A DNA stretch of 62,765 nucleotides from Gracilaria gracilis (GCA_030374805.1 JARGSG010000148.1:1-62765), one strand, 5' to 3'; counted from the first letter of the stretch, positions 20,641 to 31,602 are shown. Notes: generated by a model not told the origin, from the letters alone. Numbers and translations: made by a program.

Positions 20641-22021
20641 GAAAATTGCACAAGGAAGTGCGCCTTATAAAGCTTCTGAGCTCCGTGTTGCTATCTTCTG
20701 TTGATCCATATTACTTAAAGAATGGGAAAGACAGTGGAAGAATATGCTAGAAGCTGCCTGTTCAGCCTTAAGGTTACAGGCACACTCGCTCAGTCGGTTT
20801 TTATCAAGATCAAACTGCAACTAGTGTGCATGCGATGGGTGAACGAGACGGATTGCGTCATCGTGACCAGCTCCTTGCATCCATGGGCGGTTATGAACTG
20901 AGCACTAACGAGATTATTGCAGACGAACGCGTGTTCTACCTCCGTAGATGGATGGATGACGTGATGGACTAAATTCAGACATTTAAACGTCTACTTAAAA
21001 TCAAATTTGGACATAAGATTAATATTGTTCAGCAGTTTATTAGTTTATTACAGGAGTTTACCTTCTCAATTGAATCACAATATTCATTGCAGAGGAAAAT
21101 GTTTTGTAAACAAATAACAAACATGTAAATATCCACCACAGGCGACGATGGAAACCGAACCGTATCTCAGTTTCTCATTTAGAGCTTTGCGTAAATCTTC
21201 TTGATGCTCTCGTTCACCTTTGCCCTCAAAGCCCCTTTCAAAGAGATCTTTCATGCAGAATATATGTCCGTGTGCTGCTCCCTTACACATTTCTTTTGTA
21301 ATGGCCTCAACGCTTACGTCCTCAGGTAAAGGAAATTTGTGTTTTCGCCCATGTGTATGAGACTCCAATCTTAAACTTATTCATTTTCTTGTAATTCTTC
21401 TTTGCGGAGTTTATATTATAGAGTTGGCAAAGTTCGAAAAGAACTTCGTTCCACTTGAAGGGTTCGTCACCGCGACGGATTCTTGTTTTATTGATGTATC
21501 TGAAAAGTTTTCTAGCGTCCCCTTCATGACTTTTTGTCAAAACAGGCTTATGACACTTCATCGTACACGGGGTGTTTGATACAAGAGAACAGTTTTGTAA
21601 TTAGTCTGGCAGCCGATCTGAAGCATCTTGCTCTTTTTGTAACAAATTCTTGAAGAGCAGTAGACGGTCTTTTCAGAGTTTTTGTCCGAAACACCTGAAG
21701 TATGAAAAATAATAAGAATTATTAATAACGCGGATAGCACGCTTGCCAACGGTTTTCGCTTTAGAGTGACGCTGATAGTTTTCGTAGGTTCAATGAGAGT
21801 TGTTTTATTTCTCATAATCTTTTTTTTGCAACCTTTGGGAAGGGGACCTTAAAAACAGTGCTTCTAAAAGTGATTCTTTCTGGATCACACTCAAACAAGA
21901 GTATTTACAATTATTCAAACGAGAAATATATGCGGTGAATAGAAAAGCAGAGTAGATCACGAATATGGGTCAAATACCGACTCTTAATGAACCTTTTTAT
22001 GTGGTTTTTGTTATTCTTAAT
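20641..22021. other. AT-rich stretch with gene fragments
   Basis: 20833-20970 holds a clean 45-codon ORF beginning MGERDGLRHRDQLLASM and ending RRWMDDVMD; it is probably a fragment of a larger lost gene. 21084-21815 is described separately. The rest shows nothing I can name. Confidence 0.35.
21084..21815 (-). pseudogene. Broken gene of unknown family
   Basis: Three consecutive - strand ORFs follow each other with small frame changes: 21815-21558 (starts with a transmembrane-like LASVLSALLIILIIFH segment, then Cys-containing), 21561-21322 (EGDARKLFRYINKTRIRRGDEPFKWNE style, basic and helical) and 21368-21084 (GRKHKFPLPEDVSVEAITKEM, KDLFERGFEGKGEREHQEDL). The composition is protein-like throughout, but no single frame covers it. 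I do not recognise it. It may be a decayed gene or a gene with introns. Confidence 0.35.
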
Positions 22022-22462
22022 TCACTCGTCTGGAAGTAAAATTGTGAACATGTTTCTATCCCTCATTGAATCTCTGAAATTGGAAACTTTACAGGAAGGT
22101 TTCATGACACGATGAGGAAGAGAAAGCCCCAAACACAGGACTGGTAATAGTTTTTTTTCATATGGAAACCGATGATCAAAACCATGAACTAAATGTAAAT
22201 TATATCGTTCGCCCTTCACAACAAGCAAGCCGGGCACGCCAGGTATGCCATGAAAAAGGCGGCTTGCGTCCGCGGTCACGTGCTGTTCAAACGCGTAGGT
22301 CATCCAAGCACCCAGGTGCAAGCCGTCCCCACCGCCGAGAAATTGCCGCATCCCGAGGCCACGAGTGTCACGTCTGGTTCGCGAGAAGTACAATTCCGCT
22401 ATGGCAGCCCTCATGTTCGCGGATACCCACCCCATGGGACATGCTGCCACAGCGGATAGCAA
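22022..22462 (-). CDS. Hypothetical protein, up to 146 aa
   Basis: The longest open reading starts at a TTG; the first ATG (PMGWVSANMRAA) gives about 136 residues. The protein contains LGGGDGLHLGAWMTYAFEQHV and GIPGVPGLLVVKGERYNLHLVHGFDHRFP, then PHRVMKPSCK. I do not recognise a family and see no signal peptide or membrane span. The His-rich LHLVHGFDHRF stretch could bind metal, but that is speculation. It lies next to the AlkB-bearing repeat block and faces the same way as AlkB. It could be a fragment. Confidence 0.35.
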   Translation of the reverse strand: MLSAVAACPMGWVSANMRAAIAELYFSRTRRDTRGLGMRQFLGGGDGLHLGAWMTYAFEQHVTADASRLFHGIPGVPGLLVVKGERYNLHLVHGFDHRFPYEKKLLPVLCLGLSLPHRVMKPSCKVSNFRDSMRDRNMFTILLPDE

Positions 22463-22839
22463 TTTGGAAGGCTGGAGGTTCCGTGATTAAGATTTTTACT
22501 GCGTCTCTAACTGCATTCGTACCAAAACCTTCTGCTAGCTACTAGGCAAAGTCTTGTCTGGATCCGAAAAGGCTTGTGACACTCTTGTATTCCTGTCTTT
22601 TGCTTACTCCAAACTTTAGTTGGCGCTTCCCCGTTGAGCACTTTGAACGCTCTCACTCGCAGAATGTGCCACGCTTATTCTGTGGTTTTCCGCCAAGTGC
22701 TGGCTGTACTATATGGTGATCACCAAGCGTTTATCCTTCTGCAGCTAACATTCTATCGCATTCGGCTGCTACAGATCCTATGGTTACAGATCGCTGCAAC
22801 CTTACCTACTGATGCCATTGTGTCGGAGGCCTACACGTA

Positions 22840-23709
22840 TCACCGTGTATCCGATGGCTTCTCAGTCTTGATACCTGAGTAGATGGTCGACCAGTTTGTA
22901 CCTGTCGAGCTAAAGGGGACGAGGTATGGGGATTTTAAAGGCTTCCATGAGTTCGCATATTGTGGCGCCTTGAGACCCCCCCGCAATTCCAGTCCTCGTC
23001 TTCTCCGTTCATCCGCCATGCGCATCTTCCGACGTTCGGTCTCACTCGGCAGAACGACTCCTCTGGACACCCCCTCACCGTGCTTAAAGTGGTCCTGCTT
23101 CGGCCGCGGCGGGTGTTTTGAAACGTTCCGCGGCTGAACAACCTGTGGTGACTGAACACGCCTCCGCAATTCACGGACACGTTTCCGTTCGTGAGCTAGG
23201 CGACGCTTCCGAAGTGAGGCCGGATCCACCTTGATACCTCTGTTGGACACCGTCTTTCCTTGTACAAAGTGGACCCGTTCGTGCGGCAGCGGGCGCAAGA
23301 CGTAGATATTCATATAGCGAAATGTCAGGTTGATACGCAGCTTGCAACCGTGCACGCCTGGAGTCACCGCGTGCCAGTGCGTGCTGTCGAAGGCGCCGTC
23401 GAAGAGGAACATGTCGCCGTCTGCAAGCTCATAGTCGGTCTCAAGTCCCGTCTTCTTGTTCCTAGTGCGGAATGTACGCGTCTGCCCGAAGGAAATGGAA
23501 GCGACCAACGCGTTGGGGACAAGCTTGTCGCTGTGGAAGTGAATGTGATTATGACCGCCATCGTAATGATTGAGAAGCACGTAATCGAAGGTCTTTCCGA
23601 CGTCGCTTTGCACGCGGTCACGGAGGCGGCGCATGGCGGGAGACCATACGCGAGAAGTGTACGATTCGTTGGAATTGCCAGTACTCAACGTGACCGGAAT
23701 GTCTGACAT
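22840..23709 (-). CDS. AlkB-type Fe(II)/2-oxoglutarate dioxygenase, copy 2
   Basis: AlkB enzymes remove alkyl groups from DNA or RNA bases by oxidation with Fe(II) and 2-oxoglutarate. The full catalytic set is visible: H59 and D61 in HIHFHSDKL, H113 in THWHAVTP, and R125/R131 with N127 in RINLTFR, which binds 2-oxoglutarate. The core is about residues 20-135; the C-terminal 150 residues are basic (RKRRLAHERKRVRELRRR) and could bind nucleic acid. The N-terminal part of the fold continues upstream in frame (SLFEELRHLRDYENGGLWRAA) but is cut off by a TAA at 23779-23781, so translation from the ATG at 23709 would lack it. The copy at 17990-18520 is intact exactly there. Whether the shortened form folds is doubtful. 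Confidence 0.8.
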   Translation of the reverse strand: MSDIPVTLSTGNSNESYTSRVWSPAMRRLRDRVQSDVGKTFDYVLLNHYDGGHNHIHFHSDKLVPNALVASISFGQTRTFRTRNKKTGLETDYELADGDMFLFDGAFDSTHWHAVTPGVHGCKLRINLTFRYMNIYVLRPLPHERVHFVQGKTVSNRGIKVDPASLRKRRLAHERKRVRELRRRVQSPQVVQPRNVSKHPPRPKQDHFKHGEGVSRGVVLPSETERRKMRMADERRRRGLELRGGLKAPQYANSWKPLKSPYLVPFSSTGTNWSTIYSGIKTEKPSDTR

Positions 23710-25170
23710 GGCCGCGCGCCAGAGGCCGCCATTTTCGTAGTCGCGAAGGTGGCGTAGCTCTTCGAACAGGGAAGCAGTTTACTTAGGTTGCAGATACTGT
23801 CTGCGGTGGTCCGCATACCCTTCCAGACACATTTGTGAGCTTGGTCCAGGAGACGCAATCTGTGTTTGAAAGAAGATCGGTATTGAATGATCACCAGTAT
23901 TGAAAGATGACCAGTATTGAAAGATGTTGTGGTCTGAGACGAGGATGCGCTGGAGGTGGATGGGCCGGTACCATAAAGAAGCGAAGACGGGGGATGACTT
24001 TATACGAGGACGGTGACGGGTTAGAACAGACGACGATGCAGTGGCATTATTATTGGGGTGGTCACCAGCATTTTTGGTCAACCTTGCCCTTTTTGAAATA
24101 CCTAATTCTGTGATCACAATCATACAGAGAACCGTTGTACTCTACTCTGGATAGACGAACGTGTGACATTGATTTTCAACGGGAAAGTAGCAGCTTGCAG
24201 TGGTCAGAGGCGCGCTACGTGAACTATATATAGCGAGACTGAAAAAGCTACACTGTCCGCCACACCGCGGCGCGGAACTGTGGCTCAAGTGCAGACGTTT
24301 TTGTGGGTTGAAAGGTAATCTTCGAACCTTTGGCTCCTTTGAGCAGTGGGCACAGTGTGATGCGTGTTGAAAGGTTTAAATAACCTCCACTTCCTGAGTC
24401 CCAACAGCAGCAAATCGCCAAGAGCTCAACAGTTTTCTTATAGTGCGGTTCTTTGTACGGTGCGGAAAATTTTGCAAGAGGCAGGTAAAAGGCAACCTCC
24501 GCCGGTTGAGATCTGTACCGAACCATTGTCGTAAATTGAACGTTTCTTTGCAGATTCCCCCATTTCACCCTTCCCTTGATGTTTTGGAATGGTGAAGGGC
24601 AAGGTGAAGCAACGCAGCTGACATCAGCGCTTTGGACGCGTGTGTATGTGGCAACGTGCACAGTACTGATCCGTGTAAACAATGTTTAAGTAAAAATGAA
24701 AAGAAACAATTGAATACAAACAACTTGTACGTTCCACGTGACAAGGGTAGACTGACAGAGGTTTTCAAAAGCGAGAATTCGAGCGTTCGGCGCGACGACA
24801 CAGTTCGCGCTGGCCACGTCTTCGTGTGGAACGCGTGTGACTGGACGTGTACGCTTTCCACCTCCACACGTGGCCAGCGATAACGGATTCCCGTACGGCG
24901 CATCCAGCTGCAGCACGTTGTTCGCTGATCTGCCTAAGCCGTTCGCAGTCGCATGACATGTTATGCCGTGGAGTGTCCTTCAAGGACACAGACGGAATGA
25001 CGGTGGATTGGCGACTGGTGAGATGAAAGGACAACAGAGCCAGTGCCTGTAGATACATAAGTGGTTAAGAGGGAGCCAAATGTCGAGTTGCATGTAGCGC
25101 TAGTCAGGTGCGATAATGGTCTAGAACAGGTCCTCGTACGTGGGAGTGAACTACAAGAGGAAAAGTAGAA
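22880..25170 (-). repeat. Large dispersed repeat block 2 (AlkB-bearing)
   Basis: This is the second copy of the block at 17450-20640, with AlkB followed rightward by the segments at 24635-24725, 24775-24820, 24988-25030 and 25154. It lacks the GC-rich units A and B. Strand is given relative to the AlkB gene. No long terminal repeats or terminal inverted repeats are evident, so the mobile class is unknown. Confidence 0.6.
23779..23870 (-). pseudogene. N-terminal AlkB coding remnant upstream of a TAA
   Basis: On the - strand this reads EGYADHRRQYLQPK followed by the TAA at 23781-23779, then joins the main AlkB frame. It corresponds residue for residue to EYADHRRRYLQPSETS in copy 1. The match shows that the ancestral protein began further upstream than the present ATG at 23709. 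Confidence 0.65.
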
Positions 25171-25365
25171 CGTAGCTATGATTTGTGACAAACAATCACT
25201 GCTAAATCGGCAGAACAAAGCAAGACGCACGATCAAAGCATTGCTGAGAAGCCTACTACAACTGAAGGTGTTCAAACTTAGAAGTCCAAACAGCCTTCCA
25301 TTTCTAAGAGAACATGCGACGTTGAGGGCCACATTACTAGTTGATGCCCAAGCTATATAAATGAC

Positions 25366-25653
25366 GTGGATATAGGTTTCGCAAGCTATATGCTTCTCAC
25401 ACCTCTTCTGCTTATTCAGGCAGCTCTTATATGTCTCACCTCACGTGCACTGCGCACTCCCATTCATCCGCATGTTATCGACAGTCCTTCGATACCCTCG
25501 CTTTCCACTCTTCTTTCAGAGCCATTCAGATATCTGCTTGATGATGGAACAATAGATCCTTCCATGCTGACCACCACCTCCCACACTCTCCTTTTCATTA
25601 AAGAGAAACCCGATTCGCTACGCGTGGCCGAAGGGATAACCCCAAGAGAATGA
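25366..25653 (+). CDS. Hypothetical short protein with signal-like N-terminus, 95 aa
   Basis: Residues 8-26 are hydrophobic and could be a signal peptide or membrane anchor. The rest is Ser/Pro/Leu-rich with DDGTIDPSMLTTTSHTLLF and no cysteine pattern. It begins within 200 bases of the right edge of repeat block 2. No family was recognised and antisense frames are equally open. Confidence 0.22.
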   Translation: MDIGFASYMLLTPLLLIQAALICLTSRALRTPIHPHVIDSPSIPSLSTLLSEPFRYLLDDGTIDPSMLTTTSHTLLFIKEKPDSLRVAEGITPRE

Positions 25654-26877
25654 CAAAGGAAGCATGCTGACGCAAAGCAGTCAAATTGACATTGCAAGCC
25701 ACACAGTTACCGAACGCAACAACATTTTATGGCAATGCAGCCGGAGATGGACTCCTAGCTCACCATTGAAGGGTATCTCTACCGCATCTGTCCATGACTC
25801 TGACAGGACACCTGAAAAATTACATATGATATGGGAGATGCCCAAACATCCTCATGCAGGAGGATAGCCTGTATGTGTTCTGGCTTCGTTAGGGGAGGCT
25901 CAAAATTGGTGGGCAGAAAAAGAGCCATCTCTTGTTTCCCAGTAACGATGAAATAGAGTGACTCCGTTGCGTCATTGCTTGCTGAAGGGTGTGTCTTCTC
26001 TAGTTCGTTCGTTTTTGTCGTTGTCACGGGGGTCCTGGCGCTCTGTTCGGCGTTCATGGGTGAATTGATTGCATCTAGAAAGCGTGAGCAACAAAACTGA
26101 TTTGTCTGTTTGTTAGCTTGAAAGCAGTCCTGTATGGGTCCGCTTTGGTCTTTTCGCCTTTTTGGGTTTCTTGTTCACTTCTGTATCTAGTATGGGAGCA
26201 AAATTGTGAAATGGTGTTCTACATGGATAGATGTGTTCTAGTTAGATCTGTGTGACATACTCATATGAAGCCCATATGATATCTTATCTATGCTCCTACA
26301 AGATACACGAATAAACGCTTATGAGTGACCTATGTAACACTTAAAACCATTTCGAAAATGTTTCTTGTCCTGCAAAGTCGACGTCAATTGGTTGCACATG
26401 CTTCTCAAGCTCCTTTCCCTTCGTTCCTTGTAGCTTCATACTACTCTGAATCAACTGACATCAAGCTGTTCTCCTTTGAGAAGTTCAGTTTAAAAACTTC
26501 AAACGACTCAATGCATGAGCCTTCCAATCCCTAAGCTATCAGTGACATATCTCAAGCATGGCGATCTCTCACGTTAAGCTTTGGAATGTCCCTGCAGCCG
26601 AGAAACACATATATTTGAATGCCTGAGCAGTTCTGCAATCGCAATAAAAAGTGTTGTAGCCTCTCACAACTCTAACTCTGTCCAAAGCAGTTCGCTTCCC
26701 CTTTCTTCACTACTTCTCAAATCAAACACAAACGTCCCTCTTCCCAGAAACTGCTGCCTAATATTGATTCCGACGACTCTACCTTCTCTCTGCCACCCAA
26801 AGTTCGTTCTCTATGTACCAACGAAGCTCTCGGCGTTGCGTCTGAACCAGTTCTGCGAGTGCTGAAGCTGTGGAACC

Positions 26878-27468
26878 ATGTCAAACGAATTCCCTTCTAC
26901 CGATCAAGTTCTGAAACAATTTCAATCGTTCCGCAAGCCAAGCACACTTCGACGGTCGTTAAAGCTTCCTGATGCCAAAAATCCCTTGCACATATCTTTC
27001 GGAAGGTGTGATCGAAGACGACTCTACTCAGGTTGCGGAGTTTTTAAAGAGCTGGAAAGCGGGGGCACGTACAAGCTTCTTCCTGGAATTGAGAATCTAA
27101 TGGAAATCGTCATTCAGAGAGAGGCACGACAGGAGAATAACCGAAAACGGCGGAATCGTTTGTCTGTGGCGGGACTGTGTGAACTGGATGAAGACACTAC
27201 TCTCACGTCCGCTCTGGCACGTACGTCGTCTGTATCCACTGCTGGATCTCTAAAGAGGGAAGTTGGGCCCGTTTCCTATATCGGCGGAAGAAGTGAGAGG
27301 CCAGTATCGAATCTATTGAGACGCACGGCATGCAATTCGTTCTTCGAATCATCTTCGTGTGACAGTGCAAGGGTTTCATCCAACAGGGATCGCTGGAACT
27401 TGTATTTGCAAGTGGCGAAGACATATTGTTGCAGCCGATGCAGCCAGAGTTTTGCAAACTGTGGCTGA
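26878..27468 (+). CDS. Hypothetical protein, 196 aa, possibly chance or decayed
   Basis: The ORF starts MSNEFPSTDQVLKQFQSFRKPSTLRRSLKL and is basic and Ser-rich, ending in a Cys pair (TYCCSRCSQSFANC). A different frame over its 3' half (about 27300-27510) also reads well (SIETHGMQFVLRIIF, LVFASGEDILLQPMQPEFCKLW), so the true frame may shift and this may be a pseudogene. I do not recognise either product. Confidence 0.25.
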   Translation: MSNEFPSTDQVLKQFQSFRKPSTLRRSLKLPDAKNPLHISFGRCDRRRLYSGCGVFKELESGGTYKLLPGIENLMEIVIQREARQENNRKRRNRLSVAGLCELDEDTTLTSALARTSSVSTAGSLKREVGPVSYIGGRSERPVSNLLRRTACNSFFESSSCDSARVSSNRDRWNLYLQVAKTYCCSRCSQSFANCG

Positions 27469-28136
27469 CATCGTTTGCCAACACGTGCCAAACTGCCGAT
27501 GAGAATGCGGCTGTCTGACTTGGCACGACTTCGTTCTTCGTTCCTTTGCTTTAGTAGAACGTTTATTTGGTGCACTGCAGATCATGAACAATGTTGATGT
27601 CATCGACTGCTGTCTTCCTGAGAGGGTTTTATGAACATAAATGTTGCACTTTTCTTCGTGAGATTGTTGTTGCAAAGCATGTTCCTGCGGCTGAGATGTG
27701 ATGCACTTTCTGGATGCTTGAGTTCATGTTTGAGGCTTATGAATTCATTTCTTGTGCATTAGCAAGGGCGCGCATGAACGGTTGTTCCTGTAGAAGGTGC
27801 TCTTTCTGCCAGTTGTTGATGGTACACTTGTGTCCGTTGTACGCAAAGTGTAATCCAGGTTGCACGCATCATTTCAGGTAGCTACGCGGCCGCTGTAGAT
27901 GTGGAGGTAGCCCGTTCTAGTCGGTTCGTTGTACCGAATGCTACGACTGCCCCATTGGAGAAGTGTTCATCAGAATTCGTCTCTGGAGGGGATTCCCAAG
28001 TTGAGACGGGTGAATAGTGCATCTGGCCAGTTCGGCAACCGGTGCCGGTTTTCGGTGTGTGTCCTTACAGAAGCTATATGTGTAAAGGCACGAATCAACG
28101 TTTACACGTACTGTGGTCGGATAGTCGATGATTTAA

Positions 28137-28575
28137 GAGCATCTCCACCGGTAGAGGCAAACGAGTAAAAAGGTTATTTGCTGGACTCTCCATCTCCAAC
28201 GGGGCAAAAAAAGGGGCAAAATTTTGAACAGGTTCAGATTTCCGAAGAAAATCGACACGATTTGCTTCGGAAATCTGAACCTGTTCAAAAGACCTGAAGC
28301 AAATCAGTATCCACGTGTACGGTACTGAGTACGTGTAGCTTGACTGACGCTGTTTGCGTCGGCCGGTCGCTCTTTCGTAAACTCTGCATCAAAATCGAAT
28401 TTCGTACCGTTCCACAGTAGACAAACAGTGGTTTTTTTTAGGGCTTGCCGGTGGAGATAACAGAAATGAGAGCAAATAAGCAAAACAGCAAGAAAGTACT
28501 AGCCAATACATGTTCGCCACGTCTAAGACGTTTTGCTTTATTGATATAGATTCTTCATGCCCGGTGGAGATGCTC
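28137..28575. mobile_element. MITE of PIF/Harbinger (Tourist) type, 439 bp
   Basis: Terminal inverted repeats GAGCATCTCCACCGG (28137-28151) and CCGGTGGAGATGCTC (28561-28575) are perfect over 15 bp. They are flanked by the duplicated target TAA at 28134-28136 and 28576-28578. A 3-bp TWA-type duplication is the mark of PIF/Harbinger, and the GAGCATCTCCA terminus resembles Tourist-like MITEs of plants. It has no coding capacity. Its centre holds a perfect 24-bp hairpin. Its ends differ from the Harbinger element at 7085-9828 (GGTGCACC), so a different transposase must have moved it. Confidence 0.92.
28224..28288. repeat. Perfect 24-bp stem with 17-base loop inside the MITE
   Basis: 28224-28247 (starting TTGAACAGGTTCAG) and 28265-28288 (ending CTGAACCTGTTCAA) are exact complements with a 17-base loop. 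The size matches a short-hairpin small-RNA precursor. Confidence 0.85.
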
Positions 28576-28657
28576 TAATCACAAAAGTTTTGTCAAAATT
28601 TCCGGAATAGAATGATAACGTGTGTTTTTGGTCCACGAATACCGTAAACTGCTCAAT

Positions 28658-28772
28658 TTGGAGGTGTGTCGAGAATCTCGATGTACATAATTTCAATTGC
28701 CAATTTGTAGTTGTTTGTGAATTCGTTTTCTTCTTTCTCTATACACGTGTACACAGCTCTCGACACCTCCAA
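28658..28772. repeat. Short inverted-repeat element, about 115 bp
   Basis: TTGGAGGTGTGTCGAGA at 28658 and TCTCGACACCTCCAA ending at 28772 are complementary apart from a two-base insertion, and CTCA continues the match outside. No clear target duplication is seen. It may be a very small MITE. Confidence 0.55.
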
Positions 28773-31602
28773 TGAGAAGTACAGTAGTACAACTGCAGCG
28801 CCATGGGAGGATGCTGAGAGCCGGTACTCGGGTTAGTGAACTACCAGTGGCTACTTTCAAAGTCTTTAATACCAGGGGTACCTGTTTTTTTAACTTCAAA
28901 TCAAAACGAACCACTTCTCTATTGTCTATTCCCCCAAAACCTGCTCCCGGCGATGATCTGAACGGAGCTCGAAGACTCATCGACGATGCGATAAGCTACG
29001 CAGAAAAGGAGAGTGTACTAATATAATTTACAAAAGGCCAGTCTCAATCATGCGGCGATATATTCTGGGGCACCCCGCTGTGAGACGTGTATGCTTCTCA
29101 TGCACCCACGTGGCCACCAATCCACGTCAGCGATGTGTGGAGCTCCGAATTGAAGTGCTGGCGGCAGCTTCTGTACCTTCATTCGCTCTTGTCCAGCGAC
29201 CGCTCATTCCCGTCGCCCCACCTGCTGTGCTCTTCTTTCCCGCCGCAGCACCTCTCATCGCTTCTGTGCATCCTTGTCGTATCCCTGCGACCAACTGCCT
29301 CCCTCCCGGGTGATTTCCACCACTGCACTTTGCCCTCCTCCAGCACTCTGGCTTGCTCGTTTGCCGTCACGTGTTGCCATCAACACTGCCCGCTGAGTCT
29401 TCGTTCGGCGCCTGAGTCAGTTTCCGCGTTCGCTCTGGCCGACATTCTCTCACTGTTTTTGACCCGGATTCCCGCTTCTCTGTTCTAACGCCTCTCGCTC
29501 AGTCTCCGTGCGGTTGACCGCATACATTTGGGCGTGTTTCTGAACCTTGGTTCCCCCCCTGTAGAGCAACCGCTCCTTCCTGCCGCTCATCGTCTTCTTC
29601 TTCCTTTCTGGAGCCCCTATCGTGGCGGTCTGTCATCTTTCTCGTGTTTCTGTAGCCCAACCGTGTTCTTCGCTGTTGTTTGCCAGCAGTACAGCTGCAC
29701 CCTCAGCCCCTGAGCACCTGCTGCGATTGTGCACCGTCGTACCCAACCATCCAGATCAACACACAGTCTAGTTCAGTGTGTGTACACCGCGGGCTGTTGG
29801 AAACGAACTTTGGCTTGTTCGACTTTGGCTTCAGTTGCACTTTGCACATTCGATCACGTGCGCTGTCTCTCGCTGCTTCTGAAACCGTTTGCGGCTTCTC
29901 TACTCCAGCGCTGCTCGTTCAGTTTCAAGCAAGCACGTCTCCGTGATTGAAACGGCATTCGGAGCCGTACAAGCGACTGCCACTGCTTTGTACAGCACCA
30001 CACGAATTGGAACAGCTTCGGCGTGATACACAGCTTCAACAAGGCGTTTGCTGTACGAAGCGATTGTTGCTGACAGGGTGCAGTTTTGCGCTTCAACGTT
30101 TGTTCAGCCATTCTTGCGCACATCTGCGCGGGGGGCTCTTCGCGCGTGGCGAAGAGTTGCAGAGCGTTTGCGTCGCAAAGGAGGACGTTTTCTGGCCACG
30201 CGAACCGTTGGCGTGCTTTTGGAGTTTGTTGCGTGCTTTGCATTCGCCCACACTCCTGCGAGTGTATAGTTGCACGCGCGTGCGCGTGCGCTCGCTTCGT
30301 TTGCTCTCAACGCCACTTTGAGCGGCACGCAACAGCGTGCACACAGCGAAAAGGTGATCGCATCATCATGAGTTGTTCATCAGCAAGGAGCACAGCTGGC
30401 ACGGCGATGCGATGGCGTGCCTGCATTCGCAAGCGAAGCAGGCGGCGCTACGGCGTCCAAAGCTCGCTGCCGCCGCGCAAACGGGCCGCGTTCCGAGCTG
30501 AAATGAGCAACGCGCCGGCGCTGAAGGCGGCAGCTGCTTGCGCTTCAAACGGGCTCTGCTGGCAGCCGGCGCGCGCGGCGTCGATGGTGACGCTGTCCGT
30601 TATGATGCGGTCGCTCCGTGTGGTTTCGTAGAGTATGTGTGTGCTGATGATGGGGTTGGTGTTGATGTGCCTAAATCGTTTTGATACAAGATATATCTAA
30701 CAGCATGACTGAAGAGCCACACGTTGGTCAGACAAGCATGTAAGAACTTTGCAACTCGCCAAGCTACGTACGCACGTCGGCCACGTGCCGCGCAGTGAAT
30801 GTGAATTGAAGTGCGGAAAGTGATTGCGTTTTGGTGACTTGGCAACGGAAATCACTCGCTGTCACACGTGGGCACGTGCCACAACGTGCGCAAACAGCTG
30901 TGCGTTGTGTCGCAACGTAGCGCAAGGCGGCAGGCAGCGCGCGCGCGGCAGCCAGCCACATTCGCGACGGGGCGGCAGTCGACAGCCGCCACGTGCAGCG
31001 CCCACGCCTCCCGTCGCTTCGGAAAACCAAGACGTTCTGTAAGCAGACGTGTTTATATAGCTTGGTAAACTGTGAATTAGCATGCCTCCACGAAATTACG
31101 AACAAGAACTTTTTCACTAATTTCTACACCCCTCTTGGAGTGCGCAATTTACGATGTTGCGTTGGCCTGGTGGGTAAGCCATCGATAGCCACGCCTCCGC
31201 CACCCCCCGGCCACCGCCACCTGCCACGCGCGCTCTCGCGCCGTGCGCAACAAAACGTCAGCGCACTTCGTTGCGCCCAATGGGCACTGCGCATATCTCA
31301 GCGGTGCGCGCCGTCACGTGAGCGTTCACGCGCGCGAGATGGCACCTCCACGTGGCGCGTCACTATTGTCACCCACTGATCCGCCGCCACCGCTATTGCT
31401 CATCTCCGCGCCATTGCTCATCTCCTTGGCCGCAGCTCACCGCCGCCGCCAGTTTAGCGCCAAAACATCTCACCGTTGCGCCATTGTACTTGTACCGCCG
31501 CGCCCTCGCCGATCCGCCCGCCGCCGCCGCCGCAGCACGTCCTCGCCCGCCGCCCACCGCGCCGCGCCCATTCCCCCCCCCCCTACCGCCCTCCTGCCTG
31601 CC
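28773..31602. other. Intergenic stretch: pyrimidine-biased region, repeat copy C, GC-rich promoter region
   Basis: 29050-29700 is C/T-rich on + and open in several frames, so its Ser/Pro/Leu ORFs are probably artefacts. 28772-29026 could encode 84 residues without known features. 30136-30156 is a small hairpin (CTCTTCGC, 5-base loop, GCGAAGAG). 30880-31600 becomes GC-rich toward the LPMO-like gene. No RNA gene is recognised. Confidence 0.35.
30400..30640 (-). repeat. Dispersed repeat, GC-rich unit, copy C (reversed)
   Basis: Read on the - strand it gives ACGAAACCACACGGAGCGAC, CATCATAACGGACAGCGTC and CGGAACGCGGCCCGTTTGCG followed by CGGCGGC. Copy B has ACGAAACCAGTCGAAGCGC, TATCATGACGGAGAGTGCC and CGGAACGCAGCCAGTTTGCG in the same order. 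This shows that the unit moves independently of the AlkB block. Confidence 0.7.

Larger units (their letters stand above)
25171..28136. other. Intergenic stretch with weak ORFs
   Basis: 25366-25653 (+) encodes 95 residues beginning with a signal-like hydrophobic stretch (MLLTPLLLIQAALICL) but no known domain. 25779-26057 (-) and 25464-25697 (-) are alternative frames over the same ground. 26878-27468 is listed separately. No promoter or repeat is clear. Confidence 0.3.

Noticed and set aside
29050..29713. Ser/Pro/Leu-rich + strand ORFs
   Set aside because: They follow from the pyrimidine bias of the strand; several frames are equally open.
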